NCBI GenBank assembly: GCA_044228685.1
Contig: JBGAUL010000013.1
Span: forward strand, 45,044-109,043
DNA length: 64,000 nucleotides
Reading direction: 5' to 3'
Source of the DNA: JBBATK01 sp044228685
Lineage (GTDB): Bacteria > Bacteroidota > Ignavibacteria > Kapaibacteriales > NICIL-2
Part shown: positions 52,670-61,636 of the stretch, piece after piece
Position numbering within the stretch: the first letter of the stretch is position 1
Layout of the letters: each line of letters starts with the position of its first letter
Translations under genes and position numbers: made by a program
The notes under the pieces: generated by a model
The model's database searches: none
What the model was told of the DNA's origin: nothing
The model's input: the letters and a program-made list of their open reading frames with translations, nothing else

Positions 52670-53425
52670 ATGAATGCTTGGAGACGGATACTCACAATCA
52701 CAGTGTTTCTATTCCTCGGCTTTGTGCAACACTGTGTTGCACAGGATCGTGTGGAATTTCATGATAGCACCCTCCATCGTGGGCTGCATGTGATCCCCTT
52801 ATATGCAACATTTTCGGTTGCAGATGGCGATTCGGTGTCTTTGACGGTGAGTTTCGATCCCAATCTTGTTGACATTTCCGAAGTAAGTAGTCCGATTCTT
52901 GGCATAAGAATCTCCAACTTTAGCAGCAACATCAACGGTGTGCATGATGGCACATTTCAAGTTTCGTTTCATGCACCGACGCTGAGACTTAACAATCAAG
53001 TGCTGCTAAATTTCTCAGTGAACTTGTTGGCTGGTTCTGATTCGGTCACATCGCTAAAAGCAACCTCGATCAGTCGCAACTCGCAAGCTTGGACGCAAGT
53101 TCAAAGCATTGCAGGCATCATGCATATGGTAGATGCACCACCGACGACGGAAACAGTTATTGAGTACCTCTTCATCGGACCTCCGCATCCAAGCGATGCA
53201 CCACTTATGAAGTTTTATGTCATACAAAAAGATGATGTGCACTTCACCTTGTTCGATGTGATAGGACGTGAGATACTTACGGAGACGCTCCGTGGTGTTG
53301 AAAAGGGACCATATCAGTTCAGATTTCAGTCAGCAGACTATTATCGTCTCTGCGATGCTTGTTACTTCGTGCGCATGGTCACGAGTAATGGCGTGTATAT
53401 TCAGCAAATGATTGTGGAGCATTGA
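52670..53425 (+). CDS. Secreted protein with cohesin-like fold and sorting-domain-like C-terminus
   Basis: A 251-residue exported protein: signal peptide (ILTITVFLFLGFVQHCVAQ), then a beta-sandwich (about 25-150) whose VSLTVSFDPNLVDISEVSSP and FQVSFHAPTLRLNNQVLLNF resemble cohesin-type domains, and a C-terminal region (VHFTLFDVIGREILTETLR to CYFVRMVTSNG) like a T9SS sorting domain. It is the first gene of a surface-protein cluster; the following gene starts at its stop codon (TGATG). ATG 52670 is chosen because a signal peptide and a start-adjacent promoter box fit it. Confidence 0.72.
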   Translation: MNAWRRILTITVFLFLGFVQHCVAQDRVEFHDSTLHRGLHVIPLYATFSVADGDSVSLTVSFDPNLVDISEVSSPILGIRISNFSSNINGVHDGTFQVSFHAPTLRLNNQVLLNFSVNLLAGSDSVTSLKATSISRNSQAWTQVQSIAGIMHMVDAPPTTETVIEYLFIGPPHPSDAPLMKFYVIQKDDVHFTLFDVIGREILTETLRGVEKGPYQFRFQSADYYRLCDACYFVRMVTSNGVYIQQMIVEH

Positions 53426-55803
53426 TGCAGGGTCGAAACTTCTGGTTGCTGATAATGCTTAGCTTAGGATGGTTGACGATTCGTCCTGTGCAGGCGCAAG
53501 ACGACGATGACTACACGAACGTCGTTCACATGAAGAACTCCGAAGGAACTGACTTCTGGGTATGCTTCATGAAGAACTATCACGAAACTTCCGATGCCTC
53601 GTCTGACCAGTTAACTCTTCAACTGTTCTTTACTGCAAACGAAACAGCAAACGTTACAGTTCAGATCCCGGGTCTGAACTACAAGCGTACGCTCATCGTT
53701 AACGGCAACAGCGTCGCTTCACTTGTCATTGACGAGCACGCTCAACTCAGCTCAGTTGCCAGTCCACAGAAACTTGCAATTCATATTCAAAGTGACTTTC
53801 CGATATCGGTTTATGGCTTGAATCGTCGTTTCCAAACTACTGACACTTATCTAGCTCTACCTGTAAGTGTTCTTGGTAAAGAGTATCGTGCTATCTGCTA
53901 CAACAAGCTGAATCAGGATTTGATTTCTCAAGTAGCAATCGTTGCGACAGAAGACAATACTGAACTCACGATCATTCCGCGCTGTCAAGTTCTTGGTGGC
54001 TATGCTGCTGAGAAGCCCTACACCATGAAGCTTAGTCGCGGAGAAGCCTATCAAATGGTCGCCGACTTCTCGGCGGTTGGATCGGGAGATTTGACGGGAT
54101 CGTATATCAAAGGAAACAAACCAATCTCAGTTTTCAGCGGACACAGTTGCGGCTATGTACCGAGCGGAATTCAGGCATGTAATCACCTTGTCGAGCAGTT
54201 GCCGCCAATCAACGCTTGGGGTAAGCACTTCTATGTGGGAATGCTCAAAGGTCGCTCGCGTTACACCCTGCGTGTTGTAGCTCATGAAGACCGCACCAAA
54301 GTGTTTGAAGATTCGCGATTGGTTGCAGTGTTGAGTGCCGGTGATTTTTATGAGAATCTCAACGTGCGCAAACACTTGCAGATAACTGCTGACAAACCAA
54401 TCATGGTTGCACAGTATTCGCAGGGATTCAAGAATGGCGACTCGATTGGTGACCCGATGATGATCCTCATTTCACCGACCCAACAGTTTGTAGATCGTTA
54501 TCGTATCGCAACTCCGGTGAATGGATATTGGGATCACTTCCTCAATATTGTTGTACCCACAGAGAAGATTTCGACCTTGCGTTTGGATGGGAAGCCTATT
54601 CCGCTTTCCAATTTTGAAACCCTCGGGTTGTCACGCTATTCGCTGGCTCAAATCAAAGTTGACTTTGGTACACACGTGATCCACGGTGCTGTGCCGTTTG
54701 GATTGTATCTCTACGGATTCGGTTATAAAGACGATGGATTTGATGCCTATGGGAACATGGGTGGACAGAGTTTTTATGATTTGGACTATTCAAAAGATAC
54801 CCTTGCACCGATAGGTGAAACGCAGATGCTGAAGTCATCGACGACCTTGATTATTCGCGATGATCGTAACAACGATCGCGGTATCAAGTCCGTATCCGTG
54901 GTTTTCGCTCAAGGTCTGACAACAACCATTCCAAGCATCGAAGAGGGAGCACCTCAGGTCATACTTCAACTCAAAACTCTTGTCGATGAGTTTGAAGGGA
55001 AGATGGTGGTGCGCGCAACCGACGTTGCCGGCAACGTGAGCACCTTCACCGTGTGCTATCAACGTGATTCACGGGGTCCTGCATATTCGTACAAACTCTG
55101 TCCCGATGGTCAAGATTGCGAGATCATCTCAACTTGGTATGTCGGCGCGTACATTTATGCCAACAATACTTTTCACAGCGCAGACTTTTCAGCCGCCGGT
55201 AATGTAGTCGCCAATGGACCATTTGGCGCAGCCTCGGGCACCGGTGGGTACTTTGGTCTACTCGGCTCTCGTCGCCTCAACGAAAAACTTGCTCTCACCG
55301 GAAAGTTGAATATTGAATCTGTTGGAGGCACCATACACGCGCCCGACTCTGTCGTTATTCAACGACGAGATTCAACAACCGGAAAGTTGGAGAATTTTCA
55401 AGAAGAGAGAACCTTGTCGATCAGCGCTCCGGTTATTGCATTCTCCTTCGTCGCAGAGTACAACGTCGTTCGATCGTTTTACGTACTTGGTGGTGCAAAG
55501 GCATCGCTGCTTACATCGTCGGCAGTTGAATACAAGCGACGAATACTTCAACCACCGAATACGGTGTACAAAGACGTTAATAGTTCAGAGCGTGACATGG
55601 CCATTTCCGGTATGGATGCTCTGACAACCCTTCGCTTTGCTTTTGTTGGCGGAGCAGGATTCTCTGTCCCCATCAACTCCCGTCTCAGCGCCTTTCTTCA
55701 GGCTGAGTTTGAGCTTCCGCTCAACGGCTTTATCAGCACAGGCAACGGCTCCTGGAGTAGCTCAGCACTCAGTGCTTCCTTGGGTCTGCGGTATAGATTG
55801 TAA
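53425..55803 (+). CDS. IgGFc-binding-like surface domain fused to an outer-membrane beta-barrel
   Basis: A 792-residue exported protein with a signal peptide ending VQAQD. The N-terminal 450 residues match the IgGFc-binding N-terminal domain: NSEGTDFWVCFMKNYHE at the start, LQLFFTANETANVTVQIPGL, FPISVYGLNRRFQTTDTYL and ISVFSGHSCGYVPSGIQACN, with paired cysteines. A linker with Ig-like strands follows (about 450-545). The last 220 residues (from about 570) are beta strands of an outer-membrane barrel ending SASLGLRYRL. Adhesin plus barrel in one chain suggests self-anchoring at the outer membrane. It starts at the upstream stop (one-base overlap) and precedes the TSP3/OmpA gene. Confidence 0.8.
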   Translation: MQGRNFWLLIMLSLGWLTIRPVQAQDDDDYTNVVHMKNSEGTDFWVCFMKNYHETSDASSDQLTLQLFFTANETANVTVQIPGLNYKRTLIVNGNSVASLVIDEHAQLSSVASPQKLAIHIQSDFPISVYGLNRRFQTTDTYLALPVSVLGKEYRAICYNKLNQDLISQVAIVATEDNTELTIIPRCQVLGGYAAEKPYTMKLSRGEAYQMVADFSAVGSGDLTGSYIKGNKPISVFSGHSCGYVPSGIQACNHLVEQLPPINAWGKHFYVGMLKGRSRYTLRVVAHEDRTKVFEDSRLVAVLSAGDFYENLNVRKHLQITADKPIMVAQYSQGFKNGDSIGDPMMILISPTQQFVDRYRIATPVNGYWDHFLNIVVPTEKISTLRLDGKPIPLSNFETLGLSRYSLAQIKVDFGTHVIHGAVPFGLYLYGFGYKDDGFDAYGNMGGQSFYDLDYSKDTLAPIGETQMLKSSTTLIIRDDRNNDRGIKSVSVVFAQGLTTTIPSIEEGAPQVILQLKTLVDEFEGKMVVRATDVAGNVSTFTVCYQRDSRGPAYSYKLCPDGQDCEIISTWYVGAYIYANNTFHSADFSAAGNVVANGPFGAASGTGGYFGLLGSRRLNEKLALTGKLNIESVGGTIHAPDSVVIQRRDSTTGKLENFQEERTLSISAPVIAFSFVAEYNVVRSFYVLGGAKASLLTSSAVEYKRRILQPPNTVYKDVNSSERDMAISGMDALTTLRFAFVGGAGFSVPINSRLSAFLQAEFELPLNGFISTGNGSWSSSALSASLGLRYRL

Positions 55804-55977
55804 GTGATCGAAGCAGATCTATACTCTTTCATAAAAGTGCGATTTTTCACTGAATAGGCACTGTTCCGCCGAGTTGAACCTTTGCGCGCCTTCACTGAAT
55901 TTTAGAAAAGCCGATCTCGTCCGATGCTTTGCTCAGTAATCCGTCCATGTGGTACGGACACCTAATCATTGCATCCT

Positions 55978-57879
55978 ATGGCTCGAAGTGGCTACACAAG
56001 TGTTTGTCGATTGATTCTCTGCGGTCTAGCAGTGATAGCATGCTGTTGTGTGCCGCTGCGATCACAAGTACAACAAGGTCGCTTCTCAGGTGGCATTCAA
56101 GCTTCGACTTACAAATATTGGGGAGAGTTCACCGGTGATCTCTTTGGCTACGGTGCTGAAGGATTTGTTCGCTATGATTTAGCACCGTGGGTCGGAATGC
56201 AGGCCAGTAGCGGTGTAGGAACGACGTCGTTCCGGGTGACATCCTATGAGCTCCGCAATTACTCGGATTATTATCAGAACAGAGGATTCGGTCAACGATA
56301 TGTTGGCTCGCTGACTACTATCGATCGTATCAACAACATTCGACTTTTTCATACCGAAGTTAGTGCAGTATTTCACTTGCTCCCATCAAGCGAATTCGTG
56401 CCTCAACTGTATCTCGGTATGGGTGCATTGAATCACTACGCTACCAACTCCTCCGAACACGTTCCGCTTCCACGAATACTCGATTATCGCTATAGCAGAT
56501 GGTCGCTGCAGTTCCCAGTTGGACTCGGCTTCGAGTATTTCTGCAGCGATGATTTGAGTTTGCGCGCATCGGCGATAGTGCGATTATCAACAAGCGACAA
56601 TCTCGACGACGTGAGCAGGGAAGCCTCAGCAAACGATTACTTCGCGACTCTAGGTGCCGGAGTCAATTTCTATGTATCCGGTAGTCTTGATAGTGATGGT
56701 GATGGCATTTCAAATCGTGATGAACGACGTCTTGGTCTAGACCCATATAATCCCGACAGTGACGGCGATGGCTTAACCGACTACGAAGAAGTTCACAAAT
56801 ATCACAGTGATCCACGTCGCGCTGATACTGACAACGACGGTCTCCTTGACGGCGAAGAAATTAGCTTTGCATCTTCACCACTAAAAGCCGATACCGATCT
56901 CGATGGTCTCAGTGATGCTGAGGAATTCGCTCGCGGAACAAATCCTAAGAATGCGGATAGTGATGCGGATGGGTTGAGCGACGGAGATGAAGTGCATCGC
57001 TATGATTCAAATGCAATGCTGGCTGATACTGACGCCGACGGATTGACTGATGCAGAGGAAGTACGTGCAGGAACGAATCTTCGTAATCCCGATACTGACG
57101 GCGACAACCTCAAGGATGGTGCTGAAGTGCATGAATACGGCACGAACCCTCTTAAGGCTGATACTGATGGCGATGGATTAAGTGACGCCGAAGAAGTATT
57201 GAATGCCGGTACTGATCCTCACAATCCTGACACAGATAACGATGGATTGTTGGATGGTGAAGAAATTCTACGCTACAAGACAAATCCCAAAGCTCCTGAC
57301 ACTGATTTGGATGGCTGGTCGGATGGCGAAGAAGTTCTTCGTCGTTGTACAAACCCGGCAAATCCTGACACCGATGGAGATGGCATCATCGACCCCAAAG
57401 ATCCCGAGCCCTGCGGTACATCATGCTGCTGTTGTTCAAAGGCTCCGGCGCTTCCAAAAGAAGAACCAATCAAGCAAGCAAAACCACGACGTAATTTCTC
57501 AATCAAGTTCCTCAAGAATTCGGACGTTATCGATTCTTCGGATCCTGAAACCCAACGATCGTTGCGTGAATTGAAAGACTACTTGGCAAGTGCCTGCGAA
57601 CGCGCTCGCGTTACCTTCGAAGGTCACACCTCATCTGAAGGAAATCCCGATCGTAACCGATTGCTGAGCGAACGTCGTGCCCGCGCCGTGCAGCAGCTCA
57701 TGGTTCAACAAGGCGTGGCAGCTCAGAAAATTCAGGGAACAGTGGGCTATGGTTCTGCTCAACCTCTTGTACCGGAACCGGATGCACGATTAGCTCGTCG
57801 CATGTCGCGCAGTGAAGTAGAGTCAATTCGCAAACAAAATCGTCGCATCTCCGTGCGCGAAGATGTGAGTTGTGACTAG
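55978..57879 (+). CDS. OmpA-family protein with barrel, thrombospondin type 3 repeats and cysteine cluster
   Basis: A 633-residue exported protein. After a signal peptide (LILCGLAVIACCCVPLRSQ) comes an OmpW/OmpA-like eight-strand barrel (about 35-235), then eleven calcium-binding thrombospondin type 3 motifs of the D-[ST]-D-x-DGL-x-D type (about 238-472), a cysteine cluster (CGTSCCCCSK, about 479-488), and an OmpA peptidoglycan-binding domain (about 510-630; FEGHTSSEGNPDRNRLLSERR). The repeats would form a rigid calcium-stabilised rod between outer membrane and cell wall. It is the third gene of the surface cluster. ATG 55978 is used; a TTG three codons upstream is possible. Confidence 0.87.
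   Translation: MARSGYTSVCRLILCGLAVIACCCVPLRSQVQQGRFSGGIQASTYKYWGEFTGDLFGYGAEGFVRYDLAPWVGMQASSGVGTTSFRVTSYELRNYSDYYQNRGFGQRYVGSLTTIDRINNIRLFHTEVSAVFHLLPSSEFVPQLYLGMGALNHYATNSSEHVPLPRILDYRYSRWSLQFPVGLGFEYFCSDDLSLRASAIVRLSTSDNLDDVSREASANDYFATLGAGVNFYVSGSLDSDGDGISNRDERRLGLDPYNPDSDGDGLTDYEEVHKYHSDPRRADTDNDGLLDGEEISFASSPLKADTDLDGLSDAEEFARGTNPKNADSDADGLSDGDEVHRYDSNAMLADTDADGLTDAEEVRAGTNLRNPDTDGDNLKDGAEVHEYGTNPLKADTDGDGLSDAEEVLNAGTDPHNPDTDNDGLLDGEEILRYKTNPKAPDTDLDGWSDGEEVLRRCTNPANPDTDGDGIIDPKDPEPCGTSCCCCSKAPALPKEEPIKQAKPRRNFSIKFLKNSDVIDSSDPETQRSLRELKDYLASACERARVTFEGHTSSEGNPDRNRLLSERRARAVQQLMVQQGVAAQKIQGTVGYGSAQPLVPEPDARLARRMSRSEVESIRKQNRRISVREDVSCD
56689..57393 (+). repeat. Tandem array of eleven thrombospondin type 3 motifs
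   Basis: About 69-base units encode D-[ST]-D-x-DGL-[ST]-D-x-EE. The units alternate between a DGEEV..Y..NP and a DAEEV.AGTNP form, so a higher-order 46-residue repeat is visible. One unit (DTDGDNLKD) lacks the usual glycine. Confidence 0.85.
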
Positions 57880-57949
57880 TAGAATTCTTCGCCAGTAATA
57901 TCCGGTGCTCTTGCCGCTCGTCTCTGTCTATCCAATCATCATCCCGGCC

Positions 57950-59497
57950 TTAAACTCTCAAGCTCGAGTTTGTCAAGCGTAGGCACGCGGCTCCACGACT
58001 AGGTTTCGAATCCGAATAGCATAGCACACTCAGGTTCGCTGGGAATGTCTCGGCTATATAAGGATTGCCGAAGAGCACGGCAATACTCGGTCTGGTGCCG
58101 GCAATTCGCTTTGCTGCTTCAATCAGCCGAGGATCGATCCCGACAGTACCGGCATAAGCTCTCGCTCGCGCAAAAACAGCAAAGACCACGCACTCAGCCT
58201 CTTGAACACTGTCAATGGTTGCTTGTAATTCTTCATCGCTGATGTCAGCATTCAGATAGGCAATGTCTGTATCGTGTTCATACACTTGTGCCAAGTAGTG
58301 AAAGAACTCCGATGCGGGATCAAGATCTTCGTTGTTAAGAAAAGCGAAGCATGCGATGTGCTTGTATTGCTCAAGCGGTAGAACAGATTCATCTCCTTGA
58401 ACTCGGACGGCTTCTGTGGCAACTTTTAGTGCGAGCATGCCGTGTTCTTCGAGTGAGATAGCGTCAGGACGATGAGTACTGCGTTCAAAGAGTCCCACCC
58501 ATGCTTTTTCTCTCCACACACGTTGTAAGCTGTCGTGAATTCGTTGACGAATCTCTGGTTGTTGTTCTGCAGCTGCCGCCAAAGCATCAATTGCTTCGAT
58601 TGGGTTTTCAGGAATCAGGACAACGTCGCAGCCCGCGCTAACCGCCATGACGCTAGCCTCAGCTGAGCTGTAGCTGTCCGCGACGGATTTCATGTCCAGT
58701 GCATCAGTCACGACGAGCCCGTCGTACGAGAGTTGCGTGCGCAGTAGTCGTTGAACGACAATTGGCGAGAGCGATGCCGGACGATTCGTTGGATCCAAGG
58801 CAGGAACAGCCAAGTGAGCTACCATGACTGAACGAACGCCGCTGCGAATGGCAGCGTAAAATGGCACAAGCTCGAGGGTGCTCAGTCGCTGCATGTCGTG
58901 GTCGAGCTGAGGCAGACTGATGTGTGAATCAACCGAAGTATCACCATGACCCGGGAAATGCTTCGCGCAAGCCATCACGCGTTGTTCTTGCGAGGCGTCG
59001 ATCCAATTCAACACCTGAGGTACTACTTCACCAATACTTTCGCCAAAGGAACGAACATTGATAATGGGATTGTTCTTGTTTGAATTGATATCGCAAACCG
59101 GCGCAAAATTCCAGTGAATGCCCAAGGCCTTGCACTCACGGGCAATCGCGGTTGAAACTGAGCGAGTCAACTGTGGATCGTGTGCAATGCCGAGAGCCAT
59201 AGCGTGAGGAAAATCGGTTCCTCCTTCGAGTCGCATTGGCAGACCGTGCTCGTAATCAGCGCTGAAGAGCAGGGGAATATCCGCTCGTGCCTGAAGTTCT
59301 GCGATACACTGTGCAGCTTCCTCCATGCTGCCTTGAAACACGCAAAATCCTCCCACACCACGATCAACGAGATCGAGTATAGAGTTTCGATACTCTTCGT
59401 CATTTGCATAGCGATGAGGATGAAGCGAAGGCATTACCAATTGCGCTGCTTGAAGCGCAATGTCGGATGGTTGTTCTACGATAAGTGTGGAGCTCAC
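57950..59497 (-). CDS. Glycoside hydrolase family 3, beta-N-acetylhexosaminidase (NagZ-like)
   Basis: A 515-residue cytoplasmic GH3 enzyme without a signal peptide. The NagZ motif KHFPGHGDTSVDSH provides the catalytic acid/base His-Asp pair, and VTDALDMKSV the nucleophile Asp. Substrate-loop residues are in HWNFAPVCDINSNKNNP. It would remove N-acetylglucosamine from muropeptides during wall recycling. It is longer than single-domain NagZ because of a C-terminal alpha/beta domain (about 360-515) typical of two-domain GH3 enzymes. It lies 4 bases after the uracil-DNA glycosylase gene; the pair is likely an operon. Confidence 0.87.
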   Translation of the reverse strand: MSSTLIVEQPSDIALQAAQLVMPSLHPHRYANDEEYRNSILDLVDRGVGGFCVFQGSMEEAAQCIAELQARADIPLLFSADYEHGLPMRLEGGTDFPHAMALGIAHDPQLTRSVSTAIARECKALGIHWNFAPVCDINSNKNNPIINVRSFGESIGEVVPQVLNWIDASQEQRVMACAKHFPGHGDTSVDSHISLPQLDHDMQRLSTLELVPFYAAIRSGVRSVMVAHLAVPALDPTNRPASLSPIVVQRLLRTQLSYDGLVVTDALDMKSVADSYSSAEASVMAVSAGCDVVLIPENPIEAIDALAAAAEQQPEIRQRIHDSLQRVWREKAWVGLFERSTHRPDAISLEEHGMLALKVATEAVRVQGDESVLPLEQYKHIACFAFLNNEDLDPASEFFHYLAQVYEHDTDIAYLNADISDEELQATIDSVQEAECVVFAVFARARAYAGTVGIDPRLIEAAKRIAGTRPSIAVLFGNPYIAETFPANLSVLCYSDSKPSRGAACLRLTNSSLRV

Positions 59498-59501
59498 AGG
59501 A

Positions 59502-60194
59502 TTAGCTTTTGTTCAAACATTGGTGAAAAGCGTCGACGTACTGCTGAAGGTATTCTTCGAGCCGAGAGCGACGGTACTGCATTATAAAGCGTGGATGATC
59601 AAGTACAACAATGCGCTCAAAAAAATTATGCTCGGAATTGATTGCGATGAAGTACTTAGCGAGCGAACCTCTGCCCAGACATATCGCATAATCACGTCGC
59701 AGCGGAAACTCACATTGCTGCTTCATAGTTCTGATGATGAAATCATGAACTGCCTTTCGAAGCGACGGTGTGTCGTAGAAATTGATGTTCACGTCAGCGC
59801 GAACAAAACCCAAAGGACAAACAGCACTGAGGAAAAATGATTGAAAGAAGGACTCAACTCCTCCAAATGCTTGAATTGCCCGGAAGACGAAGTCAGATGA
59901 AAGTTCCTTTCGGAATCCGAGATCATTATCAATTCCACACTCGTCACGAAGTGCAACGGGATCGGTAAAACTCAGTCCTGTGAGTCCTGCACCAAAACGT
60001 CCGGGATTGATACCAAACACACCAACTCGTGCATGCGAGTCGTTGTAGTAGCGCTCACAAAACTGATGAATACACGTCATCACCGTCGATGAGGTGTATG
60101 GATTGAGTGTTTCAATACCTTCAGTTGGCTCGTGTGGTAGCGATAGAGAAGCATACCATGATTGAAGTTTTTCACCGAATACCGGAGTTTTCAT
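59502..60194 (-). CDS. Uracil-DNA glycosylase superfamily protein, SMUG2-like (DUF4918)
   Basis: A 230-residue DNA repair glycosylase. The first active-site motif is FGINPGRFGAGLTGLSFTD, similar to SMUG1-type GMNPGPFGMxQTG, and the second is VLDHPRFIMQYR, in place of the HPSP loop; these features match the SMUG2-like group described from Pedobacter. It would excise uracil or oxidised pyrimidines from DNA. The ATG is preceded by TAAATTG five bases upstream, so a leaderless start is possible. It overlaps nothing and is followed after 4 bases by the GH3 gene. Confidence 0.85.
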   Translation of the reverse strand: MKTPVFGEKLQSWYASLSLPHEPTEGIETLNPYTSSTVMTCIHQFCERYYNDSHARVGVFGINPGRFGAGLTGLSFTDPVALRDECGIDNDLGFRKELSSDFVFRAIQAFGGVESFFQSFFLSAVCPLGFVRADVNINFYDTPSLRKAVHDFIIRTMKQQCEFPLRRDYAICLGRGSLAKYFIAINSEHNFFERIVVLDHPRFIMQYRRSRLEEYLQQYVDAFHQCLNKS

Positions 60195-60199
60195 GAGGA

Positions 60200-60206
60200 C
60201 AATTTA
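60200..60206 (-). promoter_or_regulatory. TAAATTG promoter-like box five bases before the glycosylase ATG
   Basis: On the minus strand TAAATTG is one T short of the TAnnTTTG box and ends five bases before the ATG at 60194. No Shine-Dalgarno sequence is visible. Confidence 0.35.
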
Positions 60207-60304
60207 GCGAGCACATCAACCAACGACTGCAATATTGGAAGCTGAATTTCGGTCTGATTAGTGGGGTGAACATTGCATTTCCTCTTAGTTGGCTCAGCTT
60301 CGAC

Positions 60305-60312
60305 TATATTTG
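60305..60312 (+). promoter_or_regulatory. TATATTTG -7 box of the CorC-family gene
   Basis: An exact TAnnTTTG match ending 22 bases before the ATG at 60335. The -33 TTTG is not clear (TTTC about 23 bases upstream). Confidence 0.45.
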
Positions 60313-60334
60313 AGCACTTGTTTTTGCCCATCTC

Positions 60335-61636
60335 ATGACCTTCGACCTACTACTGACGGTAGCTTTAGTGATCCTAAACGGCTTTTTCGTGGCTGCCGAA
60401 TTCGCCATGGTAAAAGTGAGAGCGTCGCAACTGGAACTCAGGGTTCGTGCAGGAAGCTTCTTCGCACGTATGGCCCAAAGCGTCACGGAGAACATCAATG
60501 CATATTTGTCTGCAACGCAACTCGGTATCACACTGGCCAGTCTTGGATTGGGTTGGTTTGGTGAGCGTATCGCAGCATCGGTAACCGAGGTACTAATTCC
60601 GGTGTTGGGCTTGAGTCCGAGCAATACACTGGTCCATGCAATTGCCTTACCTCTGACATTCGCTTTCATTACCATCATGCACATCGTGTTTGGTGAGCTC
60701 GTTCCTAAAGCACTTGCCATTCGTAAATCTGAGTCTATGGCATTAGGTGTGGCTATTCCGCTTCGTGCCTTTGCCTTTACTTTTCGTCCATTCATTTGGG
60801 GACTCTCCCGCATTGCCAACGTCATTCTGAAAATTCTCGGCGCCGATCCCAGCGCTGAGCATGAGCTTCATACCCCGGAAGAAATTCGATACCTGCTCGA
60901 GGAAAGTAAAGAGAGTGGCGCGTTGGAGGAAGAAGAACATGAGCTCATTGAGAACGTGTTTGAATTTAAAGAGACCGAAGTTCGACAGATCATGGTGCCG
61001 CGTCCGAACATTGCTGCGCTCGATGCCGCAATGACGAGTGCCGAGATCGTGGATACTGTTATCGATGAAGGTTACTCACGTTTGCCAGTTTACTCCGGCA
61101 CTATCGACAACATCATTGGTATTGTCTTTTCCAAGGATCTTCTGTCCCTGGTATCATACAGCACCATCGTCATTCTCCAGGATTTGATGCATCCTGCTGT
61201 TTTTGTTCATGAGAACGATAAGATTTCATCGGTGCTTCGACGAATGAAGAAGGAACGATTTCACTTAGCCGTGGTTGTCGATGAATTTGGTGGTACAGCC
61301 GGCATCGTTAGTCTTGAAGATGTGATCGAAGAGATCGTTGGTGAAATCCAAGACGAACACGATGAAGAACAACAACCTGTTGAAGAACGTTCGAGCGAGT
61401 TCTTTGTCAAAGCTGCAACTTCAATTGCAGACCTAAATGAGTACTTACCATTCCCGCTTGAAGAGAGTGAAGATTACGACACGCTTGGTGGATTGATAAA
61501 CAGCATTGCCGGACGAGTACCGCAAGCACAAGAAGTGTTTCGCATACCCGGTTATGTCGTGACAATTATCTCTGCCACAAAACGCATGATCGAAGAAGTT
61601 CGTCTTGTGAGAAACGACGAAACAATTGCTGAGTGA
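60335..61636 (+). CDS. CNNM/CorC-type transporter-associated protein (HlyC/CorC family)
   Basis: A 433-residue membrane protein with an N-terminal DUF21/CNNM domain of several helices (about 1-190; ILNGFFVAAEFAMVKVRASQ, SLGLGWFGE, FGELVPKALAIRKSE), two CBS domains (about 205-330; MVPRPNIAALDAAMT and VVDEFGGTAGIVSLEDVIEE) and a C-terminal CorC_HlyC domain (about 345-430). Members are implicated in Mg2+ or Co2+ export and are often annotated as hemolysins by old homology; ion specificity is not known here. The gene stands alone with its own promoter-like box. Confidence 0.9.
   Translation: MTFDLLLTVALVILNGFFVAAEFAMVKVRASQLELRVRAGSFFARMAQSVTENINAYLSATQLGITLASLGLGWFGERIAASVTEVLIPVLGLSPSNTLVHAIALPLTFAFITIMHIVFGELVPKALAIRKSESMALGVAIPLRAFAFTFRPFIWGLSRIANVILKILGADPSAEHELHTPEEIRYLLEESKESGALEEEEHELIENVFEFKETEVRQIMVPRPNIAALDAAMTSAEIVDTVIDEGYSRLPVYSGTIDNIIGIVFSKDLLSLVSYSTIVILQDLMHPAVFVHENDKISSVLRRMKKERFHLAVVVDEFGGTAGIVSLEDVIEEIVGEIQDEHDEEQQPVEERSSEFFVKAATSIADLNEYLPFPLEESEDYDTLGGLINSIAGRVPQAQEVFRIPGYVVTIISATKRMIEEVRLVRNDETIAE

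Noticed and set aside
56689..57393. CRISPR-like regularly spaced repeat
   Set aside because: The periodicity comes from an in-frame thrombospondin type 3 protein repeat. Repeats are degenerate at DNA level and lack constant repeat/variable spacer structure.
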